DNA of 64,000 nucleotides. Origin: Chamaelirium japonicum (Eukaryota; Streptophyta; Magnoliopsida; Liliales; Melanthiaceae). A model generated the notes under the pieces. The model had not been told where the DNA came from and did not search any database. It worked only from the letters and a program-made list of their open reading frames with translations. Location: assembly GCA_947650365.1 (NCBI GenBank), contig OX393549.1:12778073-12842072 (forward strand), given 5' to 3'. A program made the translations under genes and the position numbers. Shown in pieces: positions 29,607-41,768 of this stretch (its first letter is position 1; each line of letters begins with the position of its first letter).

Positions 29607-30771
29607 ATGATTGATCTTTGAGATTTTTCACTTATCAAAGAGTGCCTCCGGTCTTTGTGGCGGATTCATCTCTCACCCTTGTGGTGAGTTTATTTAATTC
29701 TTATTTCGTGTTTGATAAAAGACAATTAAAAATTAAGATCTCTGTTGTTAATTTTAATAAAATAAAATTTTCTCATTGGATGTGGCGTCTGTATTATTTT
29801 TTTTTTTTTCTTCATAGAAGTGGAGGATCACAATCGAAGCCCTAGGAGGCGCCACATACCGACACAACATGGGAAACTCGCACCTAGCAGGGATAACACC
29901 AACGGCCATCCGGCCTGAGCAAACACCAATCGCCATCCGACCGGAGCACCACACAGACCGCCACCTGACGGTACAAAAAACAAACTCGCAACTCCGGCGA
30001 CAAACCACCACATGCAGAAGGAAACCCCTATACACCGGTGGACGGAAACATCTCCCCCATGGGCGGCGAAGAGGAAGAACACAAAAACATACACAAACAA
30101 AGGGGGAAAAAAAAAAACAACCCCTCAAACAAGAAACACCACCACCTTCGGCATCCAAGCCAGTCTAGAAGGATCCGCACCCGCACACCATCTGCCATCG
30201 ATCACCGCCTCCACCAAAGCTCCATGACCCGGACCGCAGGTCAGGGGAGGCGATCTGAAAAACCACCGATGCCAACAAAGACAGGCCAGGGCTAGATCTG
30301 ACGCTCCGGTTGTATCCGGCGAGGAACCACGCCCCCGACATCGAGTGAAAGTTGACGAATCACATAAAGGTCGCTTCCGCTTCTCTGACGCAACGATCAC
30401 AAAATCCGGCCATCGAAGGACCCCTATTTAAAAAGCGGAAGAAAGAGAGTCAGATCTCACCCCAAGAGCACTTCGAGCCATGGTCATATTCTCCCCAGGG
30501 CCACCACCGACGTCCGAGGAGGCCAAGAGGGGATCGAAGAAACCCTAACTTCATGGAAGAAAAGGCTTTTTCCACTTACTGCTGATTAAGAATCAGCAAT
30601 GTGGGACGTATCAAATTTCAAAGCCCTAGAGGCTAGAGTAGGCTGTTGCTCCACATGGTGCATATGTCACAACCTTAATGAATGGTTCTGATCATGAGAT
30701 AGATCATTCTCCTTGGATGGACGCCCTGCACCGTTTGACGCCGCAACGAACAACTGGGATCTTGAGGCAGA
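29438..30771. other. no gene recognised; GC-rich retroposon-like sequence at 29820-30560
   Basis: Contains the 29534-29604 GA tract. 29820-30560 is GC-rich and, on the minus strand, resembles in composition the poly-A-terminated segments nearby, including a T tract at its low-coordinate side (29799-29810). That suggests a reverse-oriented copy. Frames across it carry no domain. Confidence 0.3.
29534..29604. repeat. (GA)n microsatellite
   Basis: 71 bp of pure GA repeat. Confidence 0.95.
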
Positions 30772-31529
30772 TGTATTACCCCTTCTCCCGTTGCGTTGAC
30801 ATGCGATTGACCCCTTTGTATGTGCTTACACGAGTACTTCTTAGGAGGTTACCCATCGAAATATTTTCCTTACCCAAACATGTTTTAACTACGGATTTCT
30901 AATGAGATATACAGCGGCCCACAGTTTTAAAACACGTCTTATCTGGTTGAGATAGAATATTATATTTATAGCCCACAATCTCCTTCTCTCTAGATGTTGT
31001 GGGACTAATTTATCGTCTTATACACCTCATCCATATTGGCTTTCTTACCTCGAGAGTCTTCTCTATCGGCTCTTGGATTGGTCGTCACAATACACCCCTT
31101 TAAAGGGTCACACGTCCTCGTGTAGAATTAGACTCCCCCCATCACGAGGATATCCGGCTCTGATATCATATTGTTACATCTTGCCCCACACAGACATGAC
31201 ATTGTCCGCTTTGCTCGTGTTTGCAGGAGGACTTCCCAGGAACCCGTCCTACACATATATGATATTGCCTGCTTTGCTCATGTGCTTGCACAAGAACTTC
31301 CTAGGAGTTCACCCATCCTAATATTTTTCTCGCTCAAGCACGCATAACTATGGAGTACTTATGGCATCAGCAATGAGGTGAAATCTCATTCGCTCCAGAC
31401 GATGTGATGTGAGAGTAATTCGTAGCCCTGTACACCTCACCTCACCTTATATTACCTCATCCATCTTGACTATTCCTATCTCAGGAGTCTTGGCTCTTGG
31501 CTACTAGCTATTGGCTCTTGGTCGTCACA
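30772..31529 (-). mobile_element. Cassandra-type TRIM retrotransposon with 5S-rRNA-like LTRs
   Basis: On the minus strand: LTR 31529-31172 (starts TGTGACGACC, ends GATGTAACA), a primer site TGATATCAGAGCCGG complementary to tRNA-Met, an 82-bp internal region (31171-31090), a purine-rich AAAGGGGTG, then a second LTR from 31089 to about 30772. Both LTRs hold a degraded copy of the 5S rRNA gene: minus-strand relics of AGTTAAGC and of GGGTGACCTCCTAGGAAGT-like sequence lie at 30828-30912 and 31288-31377. A 5S-derived LTR without coding capacity defines Cassandra. The upper LTR has an internal duplication of about 58 bp that repeats part of the 5S region. No clean target duplication was found. Confidence 0.8.
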
Positions 31530-31710
31530 AGAAGTATGGTTCTATCAAATGAATCTGACAGCTGAATCGATTCCCCTTCCTCGCTTACCCGTTACCAAAC
31601 TCCTCCTCCCCATTTAACCCTTATCTATAGGAAGATATAGGAAGATGGAGATGGCACTCATCAGTCATTCCGCGCCTGAACGGTTTTGGCATACAATCCC
31701 AATTGAGATG

Positions 31711-31715
31711 AGTGG

Positions 31716-31766
<51 letters not shown>
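31711..31766. repeat. (CT)n microsatellite
   Basis: 56 bp of CT repeat. Confidence 0.95.
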
Positions 31767-31769
<3 letters not shown>

Positions 31770-31957
31770 CAATTGTTCATATTATTTGTTGTTATATTTG
31801 GCACTATAAAAAATCCGATAGTTACTCATGCATGAGAACTGGGTAGTACTATGGTTCTTTAGCTTTAATGAATCGTTGCATGTAGCACTAATCAGAGAAC
31901 ACTTTGTTAATGAATCTGTGTAAAGGTTTTCTTAGGTTTCAATTTTTTTTAGGAGTT

Positions 31958-32099
31958 TTTTTGGTCTTACCCCCAAGCTAATTGGGATAATTAAATAATA
32001 CTCTCTCTTGTCTTAATTTTTTAGTCTTACCTTTGTTGACTGGAAATCCACGTGGTCTTTTGCAATGGAAAGTGGTTTTTAGGGGGTAAGACTCAAAAA
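31958..32099. mobile_element. small MITE-like element
   Basis: Ends TTTTTTGGTCTTACCCCC and GGGGGTAAGACTCAAAAA are inverted relative to each other, 142 bp apart, with no ORF. A partial internal copy of AGTCTTACC lies near 32023. The target duplication is unclear. Confidence 0.45.
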
Positions 32100-32116
32100 T
32101 TAAAATCAGAGGGGGT

Positions 32117-33605
32117 TAGGGGTGGCAATCGGTCAGGTTCGGGACAGACCCTATCCTTATCCATACCCATACCCATTCAGGTTTGGCAGGATCCATACCT
32201 GACCCTTACCCAGGGGCGGACCTACATTGGGCCTTGAGCCCCCCCTCACTTTGGAAAAAGTAAAGGTAAGTTACTCTTACCCCCTTGAAATTTAGCTTAA
32301 AAATATGTAACCCCTATAATTAATTTTGTTCCAAATCACTCCCTAAAGCCTGAAATGTTAGCACAATACCCCCTTTTGTCAACTACTTGGTTTCCTCACT
32401 TGGTAATTTTTATTTGATCGAAACTGAATTGAATAGGGGGGGGGGGGGGGGGGGGGGGCGGATTCAAAATGTTATTTTTTGACTATAGGGGGGTTAAAAT
32501 GTTTTTGAGCTAAACTTCAGCAGGGGAGGGGAGCCAAGTTTAATTTATAAAAAAAAAATAATTCTAGCCGGTTTTGTCAACTTTTGGTTGCCAACTTCAC
32601 ATGGAGGTGGCCCCCACCAGTCGCCACTGCCCCACCGGCCACCAACCCCCACCAATCAATGTCCACCACCATACCGCCGACCACCACCTCACCGCCACAT
32701 GGGCCATCCGTTGCCACCGCCTACCACCCGTATGTGCGACCCAAGGCCGACCTCGCCAGCCGCCAGCCACCACCCGTTGCTGGCCACCAATGCCCACTAC
32801 TGTTCGGCCGACATCCACCACCGTCTGTCACTACCCGCACACGTGGCATCCCCACAAAGTTCATCACATGGCCCTTAGTGAATGAGAATTGAGTGGGAAT
32901 CGGGGCCTATTTACAGGTTTTTGGGGGTACATATGAAATACCCCCTCCACCCGAAAAAAAAAAAGAAAGAGAGGATCTAGTCTATTATTTACAACCCATG
33001 CATCCTGATCGAGTCGATTACTTACAGCTCCAAATTTTTGAAGGACTCCGAGGATCAAAATTCTCCTCCACTCGAGGTAAAATCCTAATATGTCTTTTGT
33101 TGCGCGATTGAGGGAATGGTAGGGAAGTTGTCACACTGTTTGCCGAAGCCTTCGACTATGAGGCAATGATTATAGTTACTTTTTAATAATTATGCCCCCC
33201 TGAGAAAAAATCCTGGGTCCGCCACTTCCCTTACCCATTCGGTTAGAAGAGGGTCCATACCGGATCCATACCCAATCGTGTTTCGGTTATGAATTGGGTA
33301 TATTTGTCTATTTTTCTCCATCGTATATTTAATTATTTGAGGAAAAAAATCTATTACATTTCAGAAATGTTAAGAAGCTCTTTTGACTTGGTTCGAATTT
33401 GGGTGTATGACTGTGAGTTTGGAATCGAACTGTATTATGTAGTATACATAAACTAGAGAGACAATCAGGTTTCGGGTATGGGTATTGAGTATCCATACCC
33501 AAAAGTTAATCGAGTAGAGTTCATATATCTATACCCTACCCAAATCATGTTTTCTACCCATACCCAATGTTTTGGGTCGGGTTTACGGAGTCCAATGCCA
33601 CCCTA
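32117..33605. mobile_element. hAT-type element G with a nested hAT
   Basis: Begins TAGGGGTGGCAATCGG and ends CCAATGCCACCCTA. The flanks (GAGGGGGT and AGAGGTGG) do not give a clean 8-bp duplicate, so the borders are probable rather than proven. The outer sequence consists of CCATACCCATACC-type repeats. It is interrupted by a second hAT at 32211-33227. Confidence 0.6.
32211..33227. mobile_element. nested hAT-type element (CAGGGGCGGACC ends)
   Basis: Starts CAGGGGCGGACC, ends GGGTCCGCCACTT, with the exact 8-bp duplication CCCTTACC at 32203-32210 and 33228-33235. It contains a degenerate TTACACTTTGCCCC-type MITE (32263-32547, split by a 23-base G run at 32436-32458), a CCACC-rich stretch (32600-32850), and a fragment (32899-32950) resembling the right end of the GGGAAATTTTATTC family. 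It is non-coding. Confidence 0.8.
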
Positions 33606-33966
33606 AGAGGTGGTACTATTCAGACGGCCATGGGGGAACTTGGGAGAAGGCAGATTAGCAAGGTTTTGTTGTTTACTGATGCTGAAAAAGCGCGGGATGC
33701 ACTGGTGCTTGGAAAGGGATGCAATGAGGATATCGGATCACAGGTTATGTGTTGCATGTCGACTTGGGACTGCCTGGAGGAGGTGTCAGTGCAATGGATT
33801 TCGCGGATTTCTAATAGCGCTGCCCATTGGCTTGCCAATGGGTGCCGTGTTTCTGGGTGGAAAGGATGTTGGAAGTATGGTTTTCCCCTTGGTTTGTACG
33901 CCCTCGTCGATGAGGACATGAAGGTTATACAGGTATGACCTCCTTCCAGAATACCAAAAAAAAAAA
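33606..33966 (+). pseudogene. LINE 3' end with RNase H-like C-terminus
   Basis: An open stretch reads ...LLFTDAEKARDALVLGKG...VSVQWISRISNSAAHWLANG, with the spacing and helix pattern of the C-terminal RNase H domain of plant L1-type LINEs (DS/DA-x-x...WI-R-x-N-x-A-A-H-W-LA). It ends at a TGA near 33936, then AATACC and an A tract (33956-33966). Everything 5' of this domain is missing, as is usual for 5'-truncated LINEs. The left edge abuts hAT element G. Confidence 0.6.
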
Positions 33967-34506
33967 GAAAAGAGAGGTGGTACTCTTTAGTTACCCCAAT
34001 TAAGTCGAGGGTAAGGTAAAAAAAAAACCTTTTTTTATTGCACAATATTTGAATTTTCAAAACAGATTCCAACTGTTCTACCAACAAATCAACAGAGAAA
34101 ATAAACAAAATTATGCATTTTCAATCGCTCATTGATTCTCTCTCCTTTTATTTATTAAGCAATTCTATTCAACCTGAAAGCGTTTAACCCCGAATGATGT
34201 GGCATCCAATCACAGCATCCTTTCAGGGCTGATTGCCATCCACCAATCTGGATGCAACGGACGGTTGTGATCCGAACACGTCATGCTGGATGACCATTCG
34301 AGTTAAACACTTCGGGACAAATAATATTTTCCCTTTTTATTAGAAAAACCAAAAATCTCAATACTTTTTTTTATTATAAAAAAAAAACTGATTATAAATA
34401 ATGGTAACTATAAATTTATACACCCGTCTATAGCTCGATGTTGACTCGCTCCTTCTCTCATAGTACTATAGCTGCTACATCCTTCTCTCATAGTACTATA
34501 GCTGCT
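33967..34506. other. no gene recognised
   Basis: AT-rich. A 37-bp direct repeat (CTCCTTCTCTCATAGTACTATAGCTGCTACA...) lies at about 34450-34510 next to the start of the Helitron-derived array. Confidence 0.5.
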
Positions 34507-37500
34507 ACAGTATTCAATGGTCCAAAGAAGTGTACAATCTGAAGTGTGATTCACTCGTCCGTGTGTGATTCACATACTAATGATTTTCCTAATTAACATC
34601 AACTGACCATTAAATGTCGTTAAATATGTATTATCATCTTTATAGTAGGTTTTTAATAGGATTTATACAAGAGAGCCATGTTCACACACATGAGAAGGAT
34701 TCTGGCTCATCAAAAGCGGTCCACATGCCACAACACAGAAGAGATATATTCATTTTAGTATTATATTAAAATCATTTGGTAAAGATGACATCGCAACTGT
34801 TCGAAGAAGTATGAAATCTGGAGTGTGATTCACTTGTTAGAGAGATAGAGATTAACATCAAATGACCATTAAATGACATTGAATAAAAATTTCTTACATT
34901 TTGTTGTTCACTAGTAAAAAAACCGCGTTGTCCGGATAAACTTAATGCACACCACTTGGCACAGATGACATGACAATGGTTCAAAGAAGTGTGCAATCTG
35001 GAGTGTGATTCACTCGTCCGTGTGTGATTCACATACTAATGATTTTCCTAAATAACATCAAATGGCCATTAAATATCATTAAATATGTATTATCATCTTT
35101 ATATTAGGTTTTTAATAGGATTTATACGAGAGAGCCATGTACACACACATGAAAAGGATTCTGGCTCATCAAAAGCGCTCCACGTGCCACAACACAGAAG
35201 GGATATATCCATTTTAGTATTATATTAAAATCATTTGGTAAAGATGACATCGCAACTGTTCGAAGAAGTATGAAATCTAGAGTGTGATTCACTTGTTAGA
35301 GAGATAGAGAGATTAACATCAAATGACCATTAAATATCATTGAATAAAAATTTCTTACATTTTGTTGTTCACTAGTAAAAAAATCGCGCTATCCGGATAA
35401 ACTTAATGCACACCACTTGGCACAGATGACATGACAATGGTCCAAAGAAGTGTGCAATCTGGAGTGTGATTCACTCGTCCGTGTGTGATTCACATACTAA
35501 TGATTTTCCTAAATAACATCAAATGATCATTAAATATCATTAAATATATATTATCATCTTTATAGTAGGTTTTTAATAGGATTTATACGAGAGAGCCATG
35601 TTCACACACATGAGAAGGATTCTGGCTCATCAAAAGCGGTCCACGTGCCACAACACAGAAGAGATATATCCATTTTAGTATTATATTAAAATCATTTGGT
35701 AAAGATGACATCGCAACTGTTCGAAGAAGTATGAAATCTGGAGTGTGATTCACTTGTTAGAGAGATAGAGAGATTAACATCAAATGACCATTAAATGACA
35801 TTGAATAAAAATTTCTTACATTTTGTTGTTCACTAGTAAAAAAACCGCGTTATCTGGATAAACTTAATGCACACCACTTGGCACAGATGACATGACAATG
35901 GTCCAAAGAAGTGTGCAATCTGGAGTGTGATTCACTCGTCCGTGTGTGATTCACATACTAATGATTTTCCTAAATAACATCAAATGACCATTAAATATCA
36001 TTAAATATGTATTATCATCTTTATAGTAGGTTTTTAATAGGATTTATATGAGAGAGCCATGTACACACACATGAAAAGGATTCTGGCTCATCAAAAGCGC
36101 TCCTCGTGCCACAACACAGAAGGGATATATCCATTTTAGTATTATATTAAAATCATTTGGTAAAGATGACATCGCAACTGTTCGAAGAAGTATGAAATCT
36201 AGAGTGTGATTCACTTGTTAGAGAGATAGAGAGATTAACATCAAATGACCATTAAATATCATTGAATAAAAATTTCTTACATTTTGTTGTTCACTAGTAA
36301 AAAAACCGCGCTATCCGGATAAACTTAATGCACACCACTTGGCACAGATGACATGACAATGGTCCAAAGAAGTGTGCAATCTGGAGTGTGATTCACTCGT
36401 CCGTGTGTGATTCACATACTAATGATTTTCCTAAATAACATCAAATGATCATTAAATATCATTAAATATATATTATCATCTTTATAGTAGGTTTTTAATA
36501 GGATTTATACGAGAGAGCCATGTTCACACACATGAGAAGGATTCTGGCTCATCAAAAGCGGTCCACGTGCCACAACACAGAAGAGATATATCCATTTTAG
36601 TATTATATTAAAATCATTTGGTAAAGATGACATCCCAACTGTTCGAAGAAGTATGAAATCTGGAGTGTGATTCACTTGTTAGAGAGATAGAGAGATTAAC
36701 ATCAAATGACCATTAAATGCCATTGAATAAAAATTTCTTACATTTTGTTGTTCACTAGTAAAAAAATCGCGTTGTCCGGATAAACTTAATGCACACCACT
36801 TGGCACAGATGACATGACAATGGTCCAAAGAAGTGTGCAATCTGGAGTGTGATTCACTCGTCCGTGTGTGATTCACATACTAATGATTTTCCTAAATAAC
36901 ATCAAATGACCATTAAATGTCATTAAATATGTATTATGATCTTTATAGTAGGTTTTTAATAGGATTTATACGAGAGAGCCATGTTCACACACATGAGAAG
37001 GATTCTGGCTCATTAAAAGCGGTCCACGTGCCACAACACAGAAGAGATATATCCATTTTAGTATTATATTAAAATCATTTGGTAAAGATGACATCGCAAC
37101 TATTCGAAGAAGTATGAAACCTGGAGTGTGATTCACTTGTTAGAGAGATAGAGAGATTAACATCAAATGACCATTAAATGTCATTGAATAAAAATTTCTT
37201 ACATTTTGTTGTTCACTATAAAAAAAACCGCACTATCCGGATAAACTTAATGCACACCACTTGGCACAGATAACATGACAATGGTCCAAAGAAGTGTGCA
37301 ATCTGGAGTGTGATTCACTCGTCCGTGTGTGATTCACATACTAATGATTTTCCTAAGTAACATCAAATGACCATTAAATATATATTATCATCTTTATAGT
37401 AGGTTTTTAATAGGATTTATACGAGAGAACCATGTTCACACACATGAGAAGGATTCTTGCTCATCAAAAGCGGTCCACGTGCCACAACACAGAAGAGATA

Positions 37501-37886
37501 TATCCATTTTAGTATTATATTAAAATCATTTGGTAAAGATGACATCGCAACTGTTCGAAGAAGTATGAAATCTGGAGTGTGATTCACATGTTTTAGAGAT
37601 AGAGAGATTAACATCAAATGACCATTAAATGCCATTGAATAAAAATTTATTATCTTTATGGTAGGTTTTTAAATGAATTTAAAAGATAGCCACCTCATAC
37701 ACAGAAGAATTCTCGCACTTTAAAAGACGTCCACGTGTCACAACATAGGAGAGAGACTTCCATTTCAGTATAGATACTAGAAAGAAACCCGGGCAATGTC
37801 CGAATTTGTTTGATGCATACCATTTGGCAAAGACATCGCAACTATTCGAAGAAGTATGAAATATGAAGTGAGTGTGATTCACTTGT

Positions 37887-37925
<39 letters not shown>

Positions 37926-38406
37926 ACATCAAATGACCATTAAATGTCATTGAATGAAAATTTATCATATTTATGGTATGTTTTTAAATGGATTTAAAAG
38001 AGAGCCGCGTTCACACTGGAGAAGAATTCTAGCTCTTTAAAAGACGTCCACGTGTCACAACACGGGAGAGAGGCTTTCATTTTAGTATATAGTACTAGTA
38101 AGAAACCCGGGCAATGCCCGAATGTGCTTGATGCACGCCATTTGGCAAAGATGACATCACAACTATTCGAAGAAATGTGAAATCTAAAGTGAGTGTGATT
38201 CACTTGTTAGAGAGAGAGAGAGAGAGATTAACTTCAAATGATCATTAAATGTCATTGAATGAAAATTTATCATCTTTATGGTAGGTTTTTAAATGGATTT
38301 AAAAGAGAGCAATGTTCGAATGTGCTTGATGCACGCTATTTGGCAAAGACGATATCGCAACTGTTCGAAGAAGTGTGAAATCTGAAGCGAGTGTGATTCA
38401 CTTGTT

Positions 38407-38438
<32 letters not shown>

Positions 38439-38606
38439 ACATCAAATGACTATTAAATGTCATGGAATGAAAATTTATCATCTTTATGGTAGGTTTTTAA
38501 ATGGATTTAAAAGAGAACCCCATTTACACATGGAAGAAGAATTTTAGCTTATTAAAAGACGTCCACATGTCACAACACGGGAGAGAGGTTTCCATTTTAG
38601 TATAGA
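34507..38606 (-). mobile_element. head-to-tail array of non-autonomous Helitrons
   Basis: All units run on the minus strand. The first 5' end, TCTATACTAAAATGG, is at 38606 after A. 3' ends consist of a hairpin (CGGGC-ATT-GCCCG) followed by 9-11 bases and CTAG, at 38095, 37777 and, degraded, in each 461-bp unit (for example 34911 and 35372). At 37777 the 3' CTAG of one copy is followed after two bases by the 5' TCTATACTGAAATGG of the next. There are no ORFs. GA tracts at 37891-37922, 38209-38228 and 38407-38435 sit at equivalent positions in successive copies. Confidence 0.75.
34680..37630. repeat. 461-bp satellite derived from the Helitron array, with 922-bp higher-order repeat
   Basis: The word ATTTTAGTATTATATT recurs at 34753, 35211, 35672, 36133, 36594, 37055 and 37506 (spacing 458, 461, 461, 461, 461, 451). 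Two unit types are told apart by GTTCACACACATGAGAAGG (type A) or GTACACACACATGAAAAGG (type B). They run A-B-A-B-A-A-A from low to high coordinate, so a 922-bp dimer was amplified. Each 461-bp unit is one near-complete Helitron plus a truncated one. Confidence 0.9.
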
Positions 38607-41600
38607 TCTATAGATATATAAATTCTTAGATTGCAATTATACAAAAAACAAAAGTTGTAATTTATTGTTAAGATCATTTAATAATTTTATTTAACAGCCC
38701 CTGCATTGGACGTTTTAATAACTAGTATCCTAGAAAGTTCTGAAGGAGCACAAAGTCCTCAAAACAACAAAGAGAAACAAAGCAAACAGGGATCAAAACC
38801 CCTATCACATATGAAGGAGCTGCCTAATGGGCCAAAGGATGGAACCACAACAGCACCCTAGATCTGTCGCCGAGCCAGCAACCGACACTTCGAGCCAAGC
38901 CTTGAACCACCACACTGAGCAGAGGAGGGGATCACGAGAACCAAAGAAGTCATCAAGTAGGGATCTGCCACACCGAGCGGGCCGGAGCCTGGATCCGCCA
39001 CACCACGCTGCACTAGGAGGGTGCTGCCGCACCGACCTAGAGGGGGGCCGTCGAGCCGAGCAGGAGGGGGACACACGACCCATGGGAGGTCGAGGCCAAA
39101 AGGGAGACACCCGAGGAGGCCGAGGCCAGGAGAGAAACCACCAAAACCCGACATCGCATTTTAAATATTATTGCAAACAGTTATATGGTCCAAACATTTT
39201 CAAGATATAGACTATACATTTTAAATATTATTGCAGGCATGGTACATCTCGATGAAAGAGTCTTTTTCATCGCATCGCATTGCGAACAATAGGTATCAAA
39301 CCTGATTCCTCCATGCGCACGCACACACAAATCATACTCACTGATATTTTAGATTCACTACACTGAATATAAACATAAATTAAGTTGCATATTATATCAA
39401 CTGATGAACACTTGGCGAACTATCCCGGAAACCTTTGAAACTTCTGTGTTTTTGTGTAAATATGAGTTCTCAAACAAAAGTGAAGGGCATAAGGCCTGTG
39501 CCCAGACCCACAACACCCCTCGAAGGGATTTCGGCCCCGTTCAAGGTGGTAACAATTTTCTTGACCTTCCTGACATTCTCCAATGAAAAAAAACTCCGTT
39601 TAAATCTTCTATCAAGCTTAATCATAATCAGCGCTAGCACAATTCACAAACAAATCAACAAAACACACTTGCAAATATATAAATGAGATCGTTAGGAAAT
39701 CGATCCTCCTTGCAACCCAATCTTGTAGAAATAAAGAATCAAATGATGCAACACCCCAAAAAAAAAAATCTGCAGAAAAGTTAAGTCAAAGAAACAAAAT
39801 GGGTTTGTATCGAAGGATCATGAGCTAAAGAAAAATCCTAATCATAACCTGTCTTCGTCTTGACCTTCTTCCTTGTATGTGGTGGAGAGTCTGGAGAATC
39901 GTGGCAACGAACATAGCACCATCAAGGCAGAGTCATAGGTCAACTTGAAGGCTATTTCTCTATCTAAAAGATCACGCAGGAGAACGCTTTATACATTGGA
40001 CGTCACGTCGTGTACAATAGGTATCGAACCCAATTCTTCCATGAACCCCCACGAATGGTCCTCCCTTAACTCGGTGAACTACGTGAATTTCTGTGGTTGG
40101 CTAGTTATCATCTGTTCTCATAAGTCCTAAATATACTACTTCGTAAGATAGCTGAAACCATTTACTAGGTACATAAGAAATATGTAAACCCTGTAAGAGT
40201 TCAAAAAAATTTATTTGCAACCCCATAATTCTAGCAGAGATAAAAAATTAAACAACCCACATGCAAATGACCTTTAATTCAGTGTGGTCAATATGCTTTC
40301 CAACTCCGTTGGTTAGAAATCACTCTGGTTCATCCACATTTAATAATGGTAAAGTCGTAACTCGCAAGGAGCACGTTTTTATGCACACCGTTCAGAATAT
40401 ATGAGTTCCAGTCTGACCTCCGGGAAAACCCTGGGAACCAATGGCACCCTAGAATCACGAGTCGCTCAGATTCAAAGCTCGACAACAACTCAATAGCCCG
40501 ATGGCAATCACACTTAACGGGTGGATCACAATCGATCGTTTCACAAAAAAAGAAAAAAAAATCTCAATCCCCATAGCACACTTCCTGAACGTCTCTAATG
40601 CCATCGTTACCCACATGAGTGCCCGCCCACGGCATAAGCAGATGAGAGGATAAAAAAACCACGTATGAAGTTATCTATGCAAAGTGAGATGCCACGAAAG
40701 ACACCCTCTCACCCTTCACATTTTAATATAGATGTAGATACTTAAAAAGTTGAAACAAAATACTCGAGTATAATTACCATTGTCGACGCATACATGGCCG
40801 AGCCAAAAACCGACACATGGCAGTCTCCCCTAAGCACCACGACACCGTCGAACAACTTTAGGATTCCACTGCAACATTGTCTGGGAGACCAGTGGAGTCT
40901 GTCTAAGCACTCGGCCATTGGGACGCCTCTACGTCGACTCACAATGCTCTCGTCATGCCCCAACGACGACGAACTGACCCTTGTGGTGGCCTATCAATGA
41001 CCATCCCCAAGTCGTCAAGGTGCAACTCTTGAAAGATGCTCGGGTCATACGGACGCCCCTCTAGATAGCTCAACCTGATCGATCAGTCAGGTCGCCCCTT
41101 TCGATCCTTCGGAAGTTGATGCAACCCAATGTGGGATACTATTTATCTTTTAATGCTTTACTTCATAGTCTTTAATTTTTGGGATTCCAGAGTCGGTCTA
41201 CGAACGAAGATCGGATGGTAGCTCTGTTACCAAAATCTTTGATTTTTTGAAAAAGTCACGATATTCACGTTTTAATCCCGATTTACGTGTTTTAATCCCT
41301 ATTAATTGTGTTTTAATCTCGTCATGTATTGCTCAAAAAACCTATTGTAACATCTATATATAAATATGTTCTAAAATTCTACCGTTTGTTTCCTGTCTCA
41401 TTCCCGATCTTTTCGATTTTTTCGACTTCTCTTCTAGCCAATTTTTTCCCGACTTCCGACTTAGTAACTATGGACGGTAGGATTGTTCATTACAACTTTT
41501 TGGCCTATGGTGCGAGGTTTGTCGCACCCAATTATCTATTCGGGTTAGCCACTTAATATTTTAAAGTGGATGAATAAAAGTTTGCCATGCAGGATGACAG

Positions 41601-41768
41601 GAGGCGTCGAATGATGCATCCGACGAGGAAACAAGCAAGTCAAGCTCATTACTGCCATTAAAAGCCCATTAGAAACCATTAGGGTATCCATAGCATTTAA
41701 GTCAAATGTGGCCTTTTATATAGGTTGGGGGAGCCCTTAGCCTTGAAAATAGGATCTTTTTTCCACGA
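38607..41768. other. no gene recognised; retroposon-like GC-rich segment at 38750-39150
   Basis: 38820-39150 is GC-rich and shares phrases such as GGATGGAACC(A/G)CAACAGCACC with 58778-58800, so it belongs to a dispersed repeat. A Helitron-like 5' end (TCTATATTAAAATG, minus) occurs near 40732 without an identified partner. Frames at 40742-41000 lack recognisable domains. Confidence 0.4.

Noticed and set aside
30828..31377. 5S rRNA genes
   Set aside because: Degraded, and placed inside paired LTRs with a tRNA-Met primer site between them. This is Cassandra, not rDNA.
32574..32892. Pro/His-rich ORFs of about 100 residues
   Set aside because: CCACC-rich simple sequence inside a nested hAT element, open in three frames at once.
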